Source: Alphaproteobacteria bacterium (lineage in GTDB: Bacteria > Pseudomonadota > Alphaproteobacteria > Sphingomonadales > Sphingomonadaceae). From it: a stretch of 64,000 bases of DNA. Positions 10,073-20,401 of the stretch are shown piece after piece; position 1 is the stretch's first letter; each line of letters starts with the position of its first letter. The translations under genes were made by a program, and so were the position numbers. The notes under the pieces are model-generated. The model was not told where the DNA came from, made no database searches, and saw only the letters and a program-made list of their open reading frames with translations. The stretch covers positions 186,001 through 250,000 of the forward strand of contig JAUHWC010000001.1 of the NCBI GenBank assembly GCA_030424845.1. The letters are read 5' to 3'.

Positions 10073-10672
10073 ATGATCCTTGTTATCGACAATTACGACA
10101 GCTTCACCTTCAACCTGGTCCATTACGTGATGGAACTGGGTGCTGAAGTGGTGGTCAGGCGCAATGACGCGATCACCGTGGAAGAAGCACTGGCGATGGA
10201 GCCGCAGGGCATCCTTATCTCTCCTGGCCCCTGCACCCCCAACGAGGCGGGCATCAGCCTCGACCTGGTGGCAGCCTGTGCGGAAAAGGGGATACCCTTG
10301 CTCGGCGTTTGTCTTGGCCACCAGTCGATTGGCCAGCATTTCGGCGGCAAGGTGGTGCGCGGCGGCCTCATGCACGGCAAGACCAGCCCGCTGGTCCATG
10401 ATGGCACCGGCCTGTTCAAGGGCTTGCCCTCACCCTACACCGCCACCCGCTATCACTCGCTGATCGTGGAAGACATTCCCGATTGCCTTGTGGTCAACGC
10501 CACCAGCGAAACGCCGGGCATCGATGGTACGGCGGTGATGGGCTTCCGGCACAAGACATTGCCGATCCACGGCGTGCAGTTCCATCCGGAAAGCATCGCA
10601 ACGGAACACGGCCACGCCCTGCTCGCCAACTTCCTGGAAATCTGCGGGATAAAGGCAAAGGAAGTCGCGTGA
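10073..10672 (+). CDS. trpG: Anthranilate synthase component II (glutamine amidotransferase)
   Basis: A 199-residue class I glutamine amidotransferase that feeds ammonia to TrpE, and possibly also to PabB. Signature segments are [10 protein letters not shown] at the start, ISPGPCTP, the GVCLGHQS nucleophile elbow with Cys, and HGVQFHPES with the His-Glu pair. The ATG at 10073 is ten bases after the preceding lipoprotein stop. The stop overlaps the GTG of trpD, indicating translational coupling. Confidence 0.95.
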   Translation: MILVIDNYDSFTFNLVHYVMELGAEVVVRRNDAITVEEALAMEPQGILISPGPCTPNEAGISLDLVAACAEKGIPLLGVCLGHQSIGQHFGGKVVRGGLMHGKTSPLVHDGTGLFKGLPSPYTATRYHSLIVEDIPDCLVVNATSETPGIDGTAVMGFRHKTLPIHGVQFHPESIATEHGHALLANFLEICGIKAKEVA

Positions 10673-11640
10673 GCACTTCCCTCAGCCTGTCCGAAAGCGA
10701 AGCCCTGTTCGCCCGCATGCTCGACGGCGAGATGGAAGCAGGCGAGATTCGCGAGGTTCTGGTGGAACTCGCCGACCGCGGTGAGACAGCCCAGGAAATC
10801 GCCGGCGCGGCAAAGGCCATGCGCGACAGGATGGTGCGGGTTTCCGGCCCGGCCAATGCCATCGACGTGTGCGGCACGGGCGGCGACGGGCAGCATTCGC
10901 TGAATATCTCGACTGCCACATCCATCGTGGTGGCCGCTTGCGATGTCCCCGTTGCCAAGCACGGCAACAGGGCCGCCAGTTCCAAGGCAGGTGCCGCCGA
11001 TACGCTGGAAGCGCTGGGCCTTGACCTTGCCCGGGCTGGTGAAGTGTCGGAAGACACGCTGAATGATCTCGGCATCACCTTCCTGTTTGCCCAGGCGCAC
11101 CACCCCGCGATGAAATACGTGATGCCGATCCGCAAGGAGCTGGGACGCCGGACGATCTTCAACCTGCTCGGCCCGCTGGCCAATCCCGCCGGCATTACCC
11201 GCCAATTCGTCGGCATTGCCTCGCCCGACCTGGTTGAAACCTATCGTGACGCGATGAAGCTGTTGGGCATGAACCGCGCCATGATCGTTTCGGGAATGGA
11301 AGGGCTGGACGAAATTTCCATCGCCGGTCCCACCCGCATTGCAACCATCGGCATCGACGGTTTCGGAGACCAGCTTGTGCCGGAAGATGCCGGCCTCCCC
11401 CGACATCCGCTGGAAGCCATTCGTGGTGGTGATGCCGCATACAACGCCGCTGCCTTGAAGAGCCTGCTGGAAGGCGAGAGGTCCGCTTATCGCGATGCGG
11501 TGTTGCTGAACGCCGCCGGGGCGCTGATCGTCGCCGGCGAAGCGTCCGGTTGGGAAGAAGGCGCGGAGGAAGCTGCGGAAGCCATAGACAAGGGCTTGGC
11601 CAAGGGCCTGCTCGATTGCTGGATCGCCGCCACCCAATGA
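10669..11640 (+). CDS. trpD: Anthranilate phosphoribosyltransferase
   Basis: A 323-residue TrpD that joins anthranilate to PRPP in the second step of tryptophan synthesis. The glycine-rich CGTGGDG motif binding PRPP is near residue 69, followed by [19 protein letters not shown] and the [10 protein letters not shown] segment. It starts at GTG 10669, overlapping the trpG stop (GTGA). Its own stop overlaps trpC (ATGA), so trpG, trpD and trpC form one coupled unit. Confidence 0.96.
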   Translation: MSTSLSLSESEALFARMLDGEMEAGEIREVLVELADRGETAQEIAGAAKAMRDRMVRVSGPANAIDVCGTGGDGQHSLNISTATSIVVAACDVPVAKHGNRAASSKAGAADTLEALGLDLARAGEVSEDTLNDLGITFLFAQAHHPAMKYVMPIRKELGRRTIFNLLGPLANPAGITRQFVGIASPDLVETYRDAMKLLGMNRAMIVSGMEGLDEISIAGPTRIATIGIDGFGDQLVPEDAGLPRHPLEAIRGGDAAYNAAALKSLLEGERSAYRDAVLLNAAGALIVAGEASGWEEGAEEAAEAIDKGLAKGLLDCWIAATQ

Positions 11641-12425
11641 CCAACAAGCTGATTGAGATCTGCGACACCAAGCGCCAGGAAGTCGCGGCCCGCAAGGCAA
11701 ATGCCACCGTGGCAGACCTTGATGCCCGCGCAAGCGAGCAGACGGCTCCGCGCGGATTTGAAGAGGCCCTGCGTGCAAAGTCCAAGGACGGATTTGCGCT
11801 GATTGCCGAGATAAAGAAGGCAAGCCCGTCCAAGGGCCTGATCCGCGCCGATTTCCGCCCGCACCGGCACGCGATGGAATATGAAGCGGGCGGCGCTGCC
11901 TGCCTGTCGGTCCTCACGGACGCACCCTATTTCCAGGGACACGAGGACTACCTGATCGAAGCGCGCGCAAGTTGCGCCCTGCCCGTGCTGCGCAAGGATT
12001 TCATGGTTGATCCTTGGCAGGTTGCCGAAGCGCGCTCCATCGGAGCCGATGCCATCCTGATCATCGTCGCCGCACTTGATGATGCCCAGATGCAGGAAAT
12101 CGAGGCGGCCGCCATCGAGCGCGGGATGGACGTGCTGGTGGAGGTGCATGACGAGCAGGAAATGGAGCGCGCATGTGCCCTGCGCTCCCGCCTGATCGGC
12201 GTGAACAACCGCGACCTGCGCACCTTCACGACCGACTTGGGCACGACCGAACGCCTGTCGACCCTTGCCCCCGAAGGCACGTTGCTGGTCGGGGAAAGCG
12301 GGATCAACTCCCATGCGGACTGCCAGCGCCTCGCGAAATCGGGCGTACGCACCTTTCTTGTCGGTGAGAGCCTGATGCGCGAGGAAGACGTCACGGCAGC
12401 GACCAGGGCACTGCTTGGATTGTAG
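11637..12425 (+). CDS. trpC: Indole-3-glycerol-phosphate synthase
   Basis: A 262-residue TIM-barrel enzyme closing the indole ring in tryptophan synthesis. Conserved segments are [12 protein letters not shown] with the catalytic Lys, [12 protein letters not shown] with a second catalytic Lys, [15 protein letters not shown] and VGESGI. The ATG at 11637 overlaps the trpD stop. It is a stand-alone TrpC, not fused to TrpF; trpF, trpA and trpB are not in this window. Confidence 0.96.
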   Translation: MTNKLIEICDTKRQEVAARKANATVADLDARASEQTAPRGFEEALRAKSKDGFALIAEIKKASPSKGLIRADFRPHRHAMEYEAGGAACLSVLTDAPYFQGHEDYLIEARASCALPVLRKDFMVDPWQVAEARSIGADAILIIVAALDDAQMQEIEAAAIERGMDVLVEVHDEQEMERACALRSRLIGVNNRDLRTFTTDLGTTERLSTLAPEGTLLVGESGINSHADCQRLAKSGVRTFLVGESLMREEDVTAATRALLGL

Positions 12426-12503
12426 TTCAGAGCAAATTTCCGCTTTACCTCCGTTACTTACGAGGCAATGATCGCTCTCGAGCTTCACCGACAGGAGGAT
12501 GGA

Positions 12504-12875
12504 ATGGGTATCTTCAGCTCTATCAAGGATGCGATTTTCGGTTCGGCAGACGCACAGGAGCCGGAAGCGCCCGCCGCTCCGGCTGCCAGCACGCCGTTCG
12601 GCAAGAGCAAGCCTGCCAAGCTCGACGAGGTGGATATCGAAGCAAGCCTGGATGCTCGCCCGCGGTCAGAAAATCTCAACTGGCGCACCTCCATCGTCGA
12701 CCTGATGAAGCTTGTCGGCCTCGAAGCCAGCTATGCCGAGCGCAAGGAACTGGCGATCGAACTGGGCCGCGAAGGCTACTCAGGCACGGCGGAAGACAAT
12801 ATCTGGCTGCATCGCCAGGTGATGAGGAAGCTTGCAGAGAACGGAGGCCGGGTCCCGCCCTCGCTGCGGGATTGA
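12504..12875 (+). CDS. DUF3597 domain-containing protein
   Basis: A 123-residue protein with a short N-terminal helix ([13 protein letters not shown]), a proline/alanine-rich linker, and the DUF3597 domain from about residue 45, containing the [12 protein letters not shown] and [15 protein letters not shown] segments. The domain is related in appearance to small peptidoglycan-associated or stress proteins, but its function is unknown. The start at 12504 follows an AGGAGG sequence. It stands between the trp and moa genes with its own 78-base upstream gap. Confidence 0.85.
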   Translation: MGIFSSIKDAIFGSADAQEPEAPAAPAASTPFGKSKPAKLDEVDIEASLDARPRSENLNWRTSIVDLMKLVGLEASYAERKELAIELGREGYSGTAEDNIWLHRQVMRKLAENGGRVPPSLRD

Positions 12876-12912
12876 TTGGCAACACCACGTTACTTCTGGC
12901 ATGGGCTGCTGC

Positions 12913-13383
12913 ATGAGCAAGCTGACCCATCTCGATGAAAATGGTGCCGCCCGCATGGTTGATGTGGGGGGCAAACCCGAAACGGCTCGCAGCGCAACAG
13001 CCGCGGGCCTTATCCGCATGTCACCGGAAACGCTGGCCGCGGTGCGGGACGGTTCCGGCCCCAAGGGAGATGTGCTGTCCACTGCACGCATTGCAGGGAT
13101 CATGGCCGCCAAGAAGACCGGGGAGCTTATCCCGATGTGCCATCCACTCGCGCTGGACAGCGTGAAAGTGGATTTCACCTTCAGCGATCAGGGAGTCGAG
13201 GTTTTTGCCACTGCCTCGCTCACCGGCAAAACCGGGGTCGAAATGGAGGCGCTGACTGCTGCATCCGTTGCCCTCCTTACCGTCTATGACATGGCAAAGG
13301 CCCTCGAAAAGGGCATGGTGATCGAACATGTCCGCCTGATCGAGAAAACCGGCGGCAAGAGCGGCACCTGGCGCGCGGAATGA
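12913..13383 (+). CDS. moaC: Cyclic pyranopterin monophosphate synthase
   Basis: A 156-residue MoaC that, after MoaA, converts the GTP-derived intermediate into cyclic pyranopterin monophosphate for molybdenum cofactor synthesis. Signature parts are the MVDVGGKP start, MCHPLALD and [23 protein letters not shown] helix with the catalytic Lys region. I chose the ATG at 12913 (MSKLTHLDE); an ATG at 12901 would add four residues. The stop overlaps the moeA start (ATGA). moaA is not in this window. Confidence 0.95.
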   Translation: MSKLTHLDENGAARMVDVGGKPETARSATAAGLIRMSPETLAAVRDGSGPKGDVLSTARIAGIMAAKKTGELIPMCHPLALDSVKVDFTFSDQGVEVFATASLTGKTGVEMEALTAASVALLTVYDMAKALEKGMVIEHVRLIEKTGGKSGTWRAE

Positions 13384-14585
13384 GTCCACCGAAACCGATT
13401 CCGCTGGCAGAGGCCCAGTCACGCCTGCTGCAGAGCCTGCCGAGAAGCGGCATGGAAGTGATCGACCTTGCCGCCGCGAATGGCCGCTATCTGGCCGAGA
13501 GCCTCTATGCGCGGCGGACACAGCCTGCGGCTGATCTCTCCGCCATGGATGGCTATGTGGTGCGGGCGGACGATGTAGCCGGGCCGTGGCAAGTCGTGGG
13601 GGAGAGCGCGGCAGGCCACCCGTTTGAAGGGCGGCTCGAACCTGGGCAGGCAATCCGCATATCGACCGGCGCGCTGATGCCCGACGATGGCGGCCTTGTC
13701 TTGTTGCAGGAGAATGCCGATCGCGATGGCGACAGGCTTGCCCTCAATGGCGAAGGCGATCCGACACAGCGCCACATCCGGCGCGAGGGCTTCGATTTTC
13801 GAGAGGGTGACGAGCTGCTTGCTGCTGGCAAGCAGATGAACGCCGCAAGTATCGCCCTGGGCATCTCGGCAGGAAACACCCAGTGTACCTGCTTCGAACA
13901 ACCGAGGATTGCCATCATCGACAGCGGTGATGAGCTCGCGCAGGATCCCGAGAATATCGCGCGCCACCAGATCCCTGCCAGCAATGGCGACATGCTCGCG
14001 GCAATGGTGGCTCCCTACGCCGCAGCAGTGGTGAGGCTAGGCCCCGTCAAGGATCGGCTGGAAGACCTCGTCGCAGCGCTTGAAGGGGCCGAAGGCTGCT
14101 CCATGATCGTTACCAGCGGCGGGGCATCGGTCGGAGATCACGATCTTGTCCGCCCGGCGCTCGAACAATGGGGAGCAACGATCGATTTCTGGCGCATTGC
14201 CATGAAACCGGGAAAGCCGCTGATGGTCGCCCGCAAGGATGACCGCATGATCCTCGGCCTGCCGGGCAACCCTGTATCTTCCTTCGTCACGGCGTTCTTG
14301 TTCCTGTTGCCTGCCTTGCGACGCATGTGCGGCGGCACCAGCGCAATACCCAAAGTCATCACCCTGCCGCTTGACGGCGAACTGCCCGCCATCGGCAAAC
14401 GCACGGAATTCGTGCGGGCGCGGCTGGTGGATGGCAAGGCCGCTCCCTTGGGTGAACAGGATTCCAGCGCACTCGTTGCCTTGTCGCGCGCTGACCTGCT
14501 GATCCGCCGCGAGATCGGCTCCCCCGCGGCAAGCAGCGGCGATCCGGTGGATTGTTATCTGCTCCAGCACGGCGGTATCGCTTGA
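13380..14585 (+). CDS. moeA: Molybdopterin molybdenumtransferase
   Basis: A 401-residue MoeA that inserts molybdenum into adenylylated molybdopterin. Visible hallmarks are SAMDGYV, GDELAQ, the [10 protein letters not shown] signature, and the KPGKPL and GLPGNPVS segments of the MoCF-binding domain; a beta-barrel C-terminal domain follows. The length is normal. It is translationally coupled to moaC by ATGA. The lexA promoter begins over its last codon. Confidence 0.95.
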   Translation: MSPPKPIPLAEAQSRLLQSLPRSGMEVIDLAAANGRYLAESLYARRTQPAADLSAMDGYVVRADDVAGPWQVVGESAAGHPFEGRLEPGQAIRISTGALMPDDGGLVLLQENADRDGDRLALNGEGDPTQRHIRREGFDFREGDELLAAGKQMNAASIALGISAGNTQCTCFEQPRIAIIDSGDELAQDPENIARHQIPASNGDMLAAMVAPYAAAVVRLGPVKDRLEDLVAALEGAEGCSMIVTSGGASVGDHDLVRPALEQWGATIDFWRIAMKPGKPLMVARKDDRMILGLPGNPVSSFVTAFLFLLPALRRMCGGTSAIPKVITLPLDGELPAIGKRTEFVRARLVDGKAAPLGEQDSSALVALSRADLLIRREIGSPAASSGDPVDCYLLQHGGIA

Positions 14586-14624
14586 CGTAGACGATTCTGT
14601 TTTCTAATTGTTCCTTGTTCGTTC
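14582..14624 (+). promoter_or_regulatory. lexA promoter with overlapping SOS box
   Basis: TTGACG (14582-14587) and TAATTG (14605-14610) with 17-base spacing form a good sigma-70 promoter. The alphaproteobacterial LexA operator GTTC-N7-GTTC lies at 14610-14624, across the end of the -10 element and the expected transcription start, so LexA should block its own transcription. The -35 element overlaps the moeA stop codon. Confidence 0.85.
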
Positions 14625-14657
14625 CCGTATTGGAACGGAAATAAGGGGAACATACCC

Positions 14658-15353
14658 ATGCTGACTGCCAAGCAGCGCGAACTGCTGATCTTCATCCAGC
14701 GCAAGCTGGAGGACACCGGCATCTCGCCCTCTTTCGAAGAAATGAAGGACGCACTTGATCTCAAGAGCAAGTCCGGTGTCCATCGCCTGATCTCCGCCCT
14801 GGAAGAGCGGGGCTTCATCCGTCGCCTGCCCAATCGCGCCCGCGCGCTCGAAGTTCTCAAGCAGCCTGATGACGTGTCCGCAACACGCAATCTTGCCGCG
14901 AATGCAGCATCGAACGATGCCGTTGGCGGCGTGATCGGCTCCGGCAGCACGGTTCCGCAGGCGGCCAACGACGTGATCGAGGTTCCGCTTCACGGACGCA
15001 TCGCAGCCGGTGTCCCGATTGAAGCGCTTGAGGACAACCAGTCCCTTCCCGTCCCCGCGGCCCTGCTTGGCAGCGGTGAGCACTACGCGCTTGAGGTTTC
15101 CGGCGATTCCATGATCGAGGCGGGTATCCTCGATGGCGACTTCGCCCTCGTGAAGAAGGCAGACAGCGCGCGCGATGGCGAGATCGTGGTCGCGCTGGTG
15201 CGTAACGAGGAGGCGACCCTCAAGTACCTGCGGCATGAAAACGGCAAGGTCGTGCTGGATCCCGCCAATGGTGCCTATGATCCGCAGGTTTATGACGAGC
15301 ACGAAGTGCAGGTCCAGGGCAAGCTGGCCGGCCTGCTGCGCCGCTACCACTAA
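14658..15353 (+). CDS. lexA: LexA repressor
   Basis: A 231-residue SOS repressor. The N-terminal winged helix (residues 1-65) starts with [10 protein letters not shown] and has the SPSFEEM and SKSGVHRLI recognition segments. The C-terminal S24 self-cleavage domain shows the Ala117-Gly118 cleavage site, catalytic Ser151 in SGDSM and Lys189 in ATLKYL. The linker, about residues 70-105, is longer than in E. coli, as usual in sphingomonads. It is autoregulated through the SOS box 34 bases upstream. No other SOS-type box was noticed in the window. Confidence 0.97.
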   Translation: MLTAKQRELLIFIQRKLEDTGISPSFEEMKDALDLKSKSGVHRLISALEERGFIRRLPNRARALEVLKQPDDVSATRNLAANAASNDAVGGVIGSGSTVPQAANDVIEVPLHGRIAAGVPIEALEDNQSLPVPAALLGSGEHYALEVSGDSMIEAGILDGDFALVKKADSARDGEIVVALVRNEEATLKYLRHENGKVVLDPANGAYDPQVYDEHEVQVQGKLAGLLRRYH

Positions 15354-15365
15354 GGCAATCGGTTT

Positions 15366-15399
15366 GCGCGGGCGGAGTCAGTCGCCACGCCGCCCGCGC
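15366..15399. terminator. Hairpin between convergent lexA and comEC
   Basis: GCGCGGGCGG (15366-15375) pairs perfectly with CCGCCCGCGC (15390-15399), a 10-bp G+C-rich stem over the 3' end of comEC. Neither side has a T-run, so it may be a weak bidirectional terminator. Confidence 0.5.
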
Positions 15400-17558
15400 C
15401 ACCATCCGTGATCGCCCTGCATCTGGGCCACACTGGTAACTTCCGGGCCATCCAGAACTATCGCCAGGCCGCCGGTTTCCTCCAGCATTCGCCTGTCCGC
15501 TTTCAGCCAGCGCGGTTGGCAACTTCCCGGCAACCAGCGATCCGCAATCACGATATCAGCGCGTTCGCACGCGGCAGCCAGCGCACGCTCGGTGACGAAT
15601 TCGTCGCTTCGGCTCATGAGGATATGCCAGTCACGGCCGCCACGTTGTAGGGTGACGACACAGAAGTCTGCCGAGCAATCGGCTCCTCGCCAGTCTTCCA
15701 GGCCAACCGGTTCCGCCGTAACCCCGGCCAGTTCCATCAGGTTCTCTCGCGTATAGTCACTGCGGCTCTGCCGCAGGACCAGCAGTTCCTCGCTCTCACC
15801 GGTGATGCCGACATGCCTTCCATCGCCGGAAACCAGCAGGTCAGGCACTGGCGTTTGCAGGAGCATGACGGTGCCAAGCAAGTCTGGCCCGAAACCCCAA
15901 AGCCTTGCCCTTCCCTTCCACAATGCCAGCCACATGCCTCCGGCAAGGAACAGGCTGAAAGTCAGTCCGTCCATCTGCGGCATCAGTTTCACTGCACCCG
16001 GCTGGTTGGCCGTGAAGTGAGCGATCCCTAGCAGAAGCCCTAGCGATTTCTCGACCAGCCACCACGCGGGTGAGCCCAGGCCCACCACATCCAGCACCAG
16101 CGCCAGCGCGATTAGCGGCATGGAAACGAAGGTGACAAGCGGGATGGCGAAAACATTGGCAAGCGCGCCATAAACGCCTGCCCGATGGAAGTGGAACAGG
16201 ACGATCGGCATCAAGGCAATCTCGATCACAAGGCCTGTCACCAGCAACATCAAAACCCGCCGCCCGGTATGGGTGAACCAGCTTTCCTCGCGGGGCCAGA
16301 GAAACTCGCGGACCGGCGCGCTGCCGTGCAAGGCGACAATCGCGATGACGGCAGCAAAGCTCATCTGGAAACTCGGCCCCAACAGCGATTCAGGCCACAG
16401 CAGCAACACAACCACCGCCGCAACGGCCACCATCCGCAAGGACAGCGCCTCGCGTCCCAAGGCAAGTGCTCCAAGGACCAGCAGGGCAGCCAGGCAACTG
16501 CGTACTGTGGGAACCTGTGCGCCAGTAAGCAGGGTATAGCCGATCCCCGCCAGGGCGGCGATCGCTGCCGCCAAGATCGGCAACCGCACCCGCAAGGTGA
16601 GCCAGGGCCACAAGGCGAGCAGCGTGATGGCGAGGAAATAGGTACCCGCAATCACGGCACTCACGTGCAAGCCGCTGATGGACAGCAGGTGGGTCAACCC
16701 GGCATCGCGCATCGCCACTTCATCCGCCTCGCCGATTGCGCCACGGTCCCCGCTGGCAAAGGCCGCCGCAATCGTGCCCGGGCCACCATCAACGCGTCCG
16801 CGAACGTGGGCGGCCAAGCTGCGCTGGATCTCTGCAAGAAGGCTGCCTCTCTCGGCTGCCTCGAGCAATTGCGGTTCACCTTGCACCGTGCCCGTTGCCA
16901 CCAACCCGTCGAACCAGGCTGTTCGCGCAAAATTGTATCCGCCGGGCAGCATTGGCGGCGCCGGCGGCATAAGCCGTGCCTGAACGCGAACGACACTGCC
17001 TTCACTGAAAGCTTCCTGATCTGCATCCAGGGGTACGTTCACGCGGATCTTGATCGCCTCTCCGGTTTCCGGATGGCGCGTCGCCATGACAAGCCGGGTG
17101 CGATCCTGAGCCGGTTGTTCGATGCGATCCAGCACCCGCCCGTCAAAAACCCCCGAAATCGGCCGTTCGAGCGCGGCCTGACCGACCATTTCCGATCGCG
17201 CCCAGATCAATCCAACGCCGAAAGCAAACAGCAGGCAGACCGAAACGATAGCCGTGAGGACCCGATTGCGTTCTTCCCGACCGCGCCATGCGGCAATCGC
17301 GCCCAATGCCAGAAGCAACGCCAGGCCCATCGCGAGGACCCACTGGAAGCTGTCTTTCAGGACGAACCAGGCCCCAATTCCCGACGCCATCGCAACAGCA
17401 AGCCAAGGTCCGTGATCAAAACCCGCAGTCTCAAGAAATGCCTCAACTGCGTTGCCCACGCTGGACAAAGACGCGCGCTTTCGCCAAGGCGTATGCCGCA
17501 ACGCAGCATCGCCGGATTCCTCCCCCATCGGGACCAGTAGATTCTGGCCTGTTGCCAT
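15378..17558 (-). CDS. comEC: ComEC/Rec2 family DNA-uptake channel protein
   Basis: A 726-residue polytopic inner-membrane protein. After an N-terminal pair of membrane segments and a DUF4131-like extracytoplasmic domain (about residues 100-240), the Competence domain follows with SISGLHVSAV and many membrane segments up to about 530. The C-terminal 200 residues are soluble but lack the HxHxDH motif of the metallo-beta-lactamase domain found in Bacillus ComEC, so a nuclease role is doubtful. ComEC moves single-stranded DNA across the inner membrane. It faces lexA and diverges from gltX, with only 28 bases between the two starts. Confidence 0.9.
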   Translation of the reverse strand: MATGQNLLVPMGEESGDAALRHTPWRKRASLSSVGNAVEAFLETAGFDHGPWLAVAMASGIGAWFVLKDSFQWVLAMGLALLLALGAIAAWRGREERNRVLTAIVSVCLLFAFGVGLIWARSEMVGQAALERPISGVFDGRVLDRIEQPAQDRTRLVMATRHPETGEAIKIRVNVPLDADQEAFSEGSVVRVQARLMPPAPPMLPGGYNFARTAWFDGLVATGTVQGEPQLLEAAERGSLLAEIQRSLAAHVRGRVDGGPGTIAAAFASGDRGAIGEADEVAMRDAGLTHLLSISGLHVSAVIAGTYFLAITLLALWPWLTLRVRLPILAAAIAALAGIGYTLLTGAQVPTVRSCLAALLVLGALALGREALSLRMVAVAAVVVLLLWPESLLGPSFQMSFAAVIAIVALHGSAPVREFLWPREESWFTHTGRRVLMLLVTGLVIEIALMPIVLFHFHRAGVYGALANVFAIPLVTFVSMPLIALALVLDVVGLGSPAWWLVEKSLGLLLGIAHFTANQPGAVKLMPQMDGLTFSLFLAGGMWLALWKGRARLWGFGPDLLGTVMLLQTPVPDLLVSGDGRHVGITGESEELLVLRQSRSDYTRENLMELAGVTAEPVGLEDWRGADCSADFCVVTLQRGGRDWHILMSRSDEFVTERALAAACERADIVIADRWLPGSCQPRWLKADRRMLEETGGLAIVLDGPEVTSVAQMQGDHGWWRGRRGD

Positions 17559-17586
17559 GATTGAATAGGACAGGAATCAAAGCCTT

Positions 17587-19023
17587 ATGGCAAGCAGTAC
17601 CGGAAATGGCACTGGCGCGGATCGCCTGGTTGTTACGCGCTTTGCCCCGTCACCCACCGGTTTTCTCCATATCGGCAATGCCCGCACCGGGCTGTTTTCC
17701 TGGCTTTATGCCCGTCATCATGGCGGCAAGGCGCTGTTGCGTATCGAAGACACGGACAAGCAGCGCAGCACCCAGGAAGCGATCGACGTGATCCTGGACG
17801 GGCTTGCCTGGCTAGGGCTCGATTTCGACGGCGAAACCGTGTTCCAGTCGCAGCGGGCAGATCGCCATGCGGAAGTGGCCTACAAACTGCTCGAGGCAGG
17901 CCGCGCCTACAAGTGCTTCGCCACTCCTGAAGAACTGGCCCAGATGCGCGAGGAACAGCGCGCAGCCAAAAAGCCCATGCGTTACGATGGACGCTGGCGC
18001 GATCGCGATCCTTCCGATGCACCCGAGGGAGCCCCCTTTACCGTTCGCATCAAGTCGGAAACGACTGGCGAGACCGTGATCGATGATGCCGTTCAAGGTA
18101 CGGTGAAGGTCCGGAACGAGGAAATCGACGATTTCATCCTGCTGCGCGCCGATGGCACCCCCACCTACATGCTGGCCGTGGTGGTTGATGACATGGACAT
18201 GGGCTGCACACACATCATCCGCGGCGATGACCACCTGAACAATGCGTTCCGGCAGTTGCAGGTGATCAAGGCGATGCAGGGCCTGGAGGAAGGCTGGGAA
18301 GAGCCGACCTATGCCCACGTGCCGCTGATCCACGGGAATGACGGCGCCAAACTTTCCAAGCGTCACGGCGCGCTGGGTGTCGATGCCTATCGCGACGAGT
18401 TGGGCATCCTGCCTGAAACGCTGTTCAACTACCTGCTTCGCCTTGGCTGGGGCCACGGCGACCAGGAAGAGTTCACGCGCGAGGAAGCGATCGAGTTTTT
18501 CGACCTTTCCGGTGTCAACAAGGGCCCGAGCCGCTTCGACATGAAGAAGCTGCTCAGCATGAACGGCAACTATATCCGCAAGGCCGACGACCGGAGGCTC
18601 GCAGAGATCGCAGCTGCCCGGATCGGCCCGAGTGCGGATGTCGATTTGCTAACCCAAGCCATGCCGGTCCTCAAGACCCGCGCGCGAGACATGAACGAAT
18701 TGGCCGACGGCGCCGCCTTCCTGTTCAAGAAACGCCCGCTGGAAATGGAAGAGAAGGCTGCCTCGCTGCTGGACGATGACGCGCGCACGCTTTTGTCGCA
18801 GATTTCCATCCGTCTAGGCAGTGAAACAGACTGGACAATCGAGGCTTTGGAAGCCAATCTGAAAGCCTATGCAGAGGAGCTGGACCTCGGTCTCGGCAAA
18901 CTCGCGCAGCCGCTTCGCGCGGCACTCACGGGGCAAACCACCTCGCCGGGTATTTTCGACGTTTTGGTACTCCTGGGCCGGGAAGAAAGCCTTGCGCGAA
19001 TTGACGCGCAGGCCAACGGCTGA
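17587..19023 (+). CDS. gltX: Glutamate--tRNA ligase
   Basis: A 478-residue class I glutamyl-tRNA synthetase. The Rossmann core begins [16 protein letters not shown] (HIGH motif) and carries DTDKQRS; the KMSKS loop is KLSKRHG; an anticodon-binding helical domain follows. Alphaproteobacteria often carry two gltX copies, so this could be either the canonical enzyme or the second copy acting on tRNA-Gln. It is followed 32 bases later by gltA on the same strand, a conserved neighbourhood in this group. Confidence 0.95.
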   Translation: MASSTGNGTGADRLVVTRFAPSPTGFLHIGNARTGLFSWLYARHHGGKALLRIEDTDKQRSTQEAIDVILDGLAWLGLDFDGETVFQSQRADRHAEVAYKLLEAGRAYKCFATPEELAQMREEQRAAKKPMRYDGRWRDRDPSDAPEGAPFTVRIKSETTGETVIDDAVQGTVKVRNEEIDDFILLRADGTPTYMLAVVVDDMDMGCTHIIRGDDHLNNAFRQLQVIKAMQGLEEGWEEPTYAHVPLIHGNDGAKLSKRHGALGVDAYRDELGILPETLFNYLLRLGWGHGDQEEFTREEAIEFFDLSGVNKGPSRFDMKKLLSMNGNYIRKADDRRLAEIAAARIGPSADVDLLTQAMPVLKTRARDMNELADGAAFLFKKRPLEMEEKAASLLDDDARTLLSQISIRLGSETDWTIEALEANLKAYAEELDLGLGKLAQPLRAALTGQTTSPGIFDVLVLLGREESLARIDAQANG

Positions 19024-19055
19024 CGGGACAACAACTGATCGCAAGGAGACAGCAT

Positions 19056-20342
19056 TTGTCGGACAAGAAGGCGCAACTCACAATCGGTAGCGACAGCTAT
19101 GAATTCCCGGTCATGCAGGGGAGTACCGGCCCGGATGTGATCGATATCCGGAAGCTTTACGGCCAGACCGGCGCGTTCACCTTCGACCCCGGCTACAAGT
19201 CCACGGCATCCTGCGAAAGCTCGCTGACTTATATCGACGGTGACGAAGGCGTGCTGCTGCATCGCGGTTATCCGATCGGCCAGCTGGCGGAACATTCCAG
19301 CTTCATGGAAGTGTCCTACCTGCTTCTGAACGGCGAGCTGCCGTCCAAGGACGAGCTAGACACCTTCGAAGACACCATCACGCGCCACACCATGCTGCAC
19401 GAACAGCTGTCGCAGTTCTACCGCGGTTTCCGGCGTGACGCGCACCCGATGGCGGTGATGTGCGGCGTGGTCGGCGCGCTGTCTGCCTTCTACCATGACA
19501 GCACCGACATCTCCGATCCGATGCAGCGGCGCATTGCCAGCCACCGCCTGATCGCCAAGATGCCGACAATCGCCGCGATGGCCTACAAGTATTCCATCGG
19601 CCAGCCCTTCGTCTATCCGGACAACTCGCTGAGCTATACCGGCAACTTCCTGAAGATGACCTTCAGCGTCCCGGCGGAACCTTACGAAGTGCTGCCCGCC
19701 GTCGAAAAGGCGATGGACCGCATCTTCATCCTGCATGCGGACCACGAGCAGAATGCTTCGACTTCGACCGTTCGCCTTGCCGGCTCTTCGGGTGCCAACC
19801 CGTTTGCCTGTATCGCTGCGGGCATCGCCTGCCTGTGGGGCCCGGCGCATGGCGGCGCGAACGAGGCGTGCCTCAACATGCTGCGCGAGATCGGCACTCC
19901 GGAACGCATCCCGCACTACATCGAGCGCGCGAAGGACAAGAACGATCCGTTCCGCCTGATGGGCTTCGGCCATCGGGTCTACAAGAATTATGACCCGCGC
20001 GCGACGGTGATGCAGAAGACCGTGCGTGAGGTTTTCGAAGCGCTCAACGTCAACGATCCGATCTTCGAGGTCGCCCTGCGGCTCGAGGAGCTTGCGCTGG
20101 AAGACGATTACTTCAAGGAAAAGAAGCTGTTCCCCAACGTGGACTTCTATTCCGGTGCAATACTCTCCGCGATCGGTTTCCCGACCACGATGTTCACCGC
20201 CCTCTTCGCCCTTGCCCGCACCGTGGGCTGGGTTGCCCAGTGGAACGAGATGATCTCCGATCCCGGCCAGGTCATCGGTCGCCCGCGCCAGCTCTACACG
20301 GGCCCGACCCAGCGCGATTACGTACCGATCGACCAGCGCTGA
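19056..20342 (+). CDS. gltA: Citrate synthase
   Basis: A 428-residue type II citrate synthase that condenses acetyl-CoA and oxaloacetate to start the TCA cycle. Catalytic regions are visible: GPAHGGANE with one His, [14 protein letters not shown] with the second His, and PNVDFYSG with Asp. The start is a TTG at 19056, supported by AAGGAG at 19043-19048 seven bases upstream; the next in-frame ATG lies within conserved sequence. The gene ends at a strong intrinsic terminator. Confidence 0.96.
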   Translation: MSDKKAQLTIGSDSYEFPVMQGSTGPDVIDIRKLYGQTGAFTFDPGYKSTASCESSLTYIDGDEGVLLHRGYPIGQLAEHSSFMEVSYLLLNGELPSKDELDTFEDTITRHTMLHEQLSQFYRGFRRDAHPMAVMCGVVGALSAFYHDSTDISDPMQRRIASHRLIAKMPTIAAMAYKYSIGQPFVYPDNSLSYTGNFLKMTFSVPAEPYEVLPAVEKAMDRIFILHADHEQNASTSTVRLAGSSGANPFACIAAGIACLWGPAHGGANEACLNMLREIGTPERIPHYIERAKDKNDPFRLMGFGHRVYKNYDPRATVMQKTVREVFEALNVNDPIFEVALRLEELALEDDYFKEKKLFPNVDFYSGAILSAIGFPTTMFTALFALARTVGWVAQWNEMISDPGQVIGRPRQLYTGPTQRDYVPIDQR

Positions 20343-20367
20343 CGGACCGGGAATCCCCGAAGTCAGG

Positions 20368-20397
20368 AAAGGCCCTGCCCGTGTGGCGGGGCCTTTT
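20368..20397 (+). terminator. Intrinsic terminator of gltA
   Basis: AAAGGCCCTGCC (20368-20379) pairs with GGCGGGGCCTTT (20385-20396), a 12-bp stem with one G-T pair and a 5-base loop, ending in TTTT. It also faces the stop of the convergent kinase-like gene. Confidence 0.9.
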
Positions 20398-20401
20398 CGT
20401 T

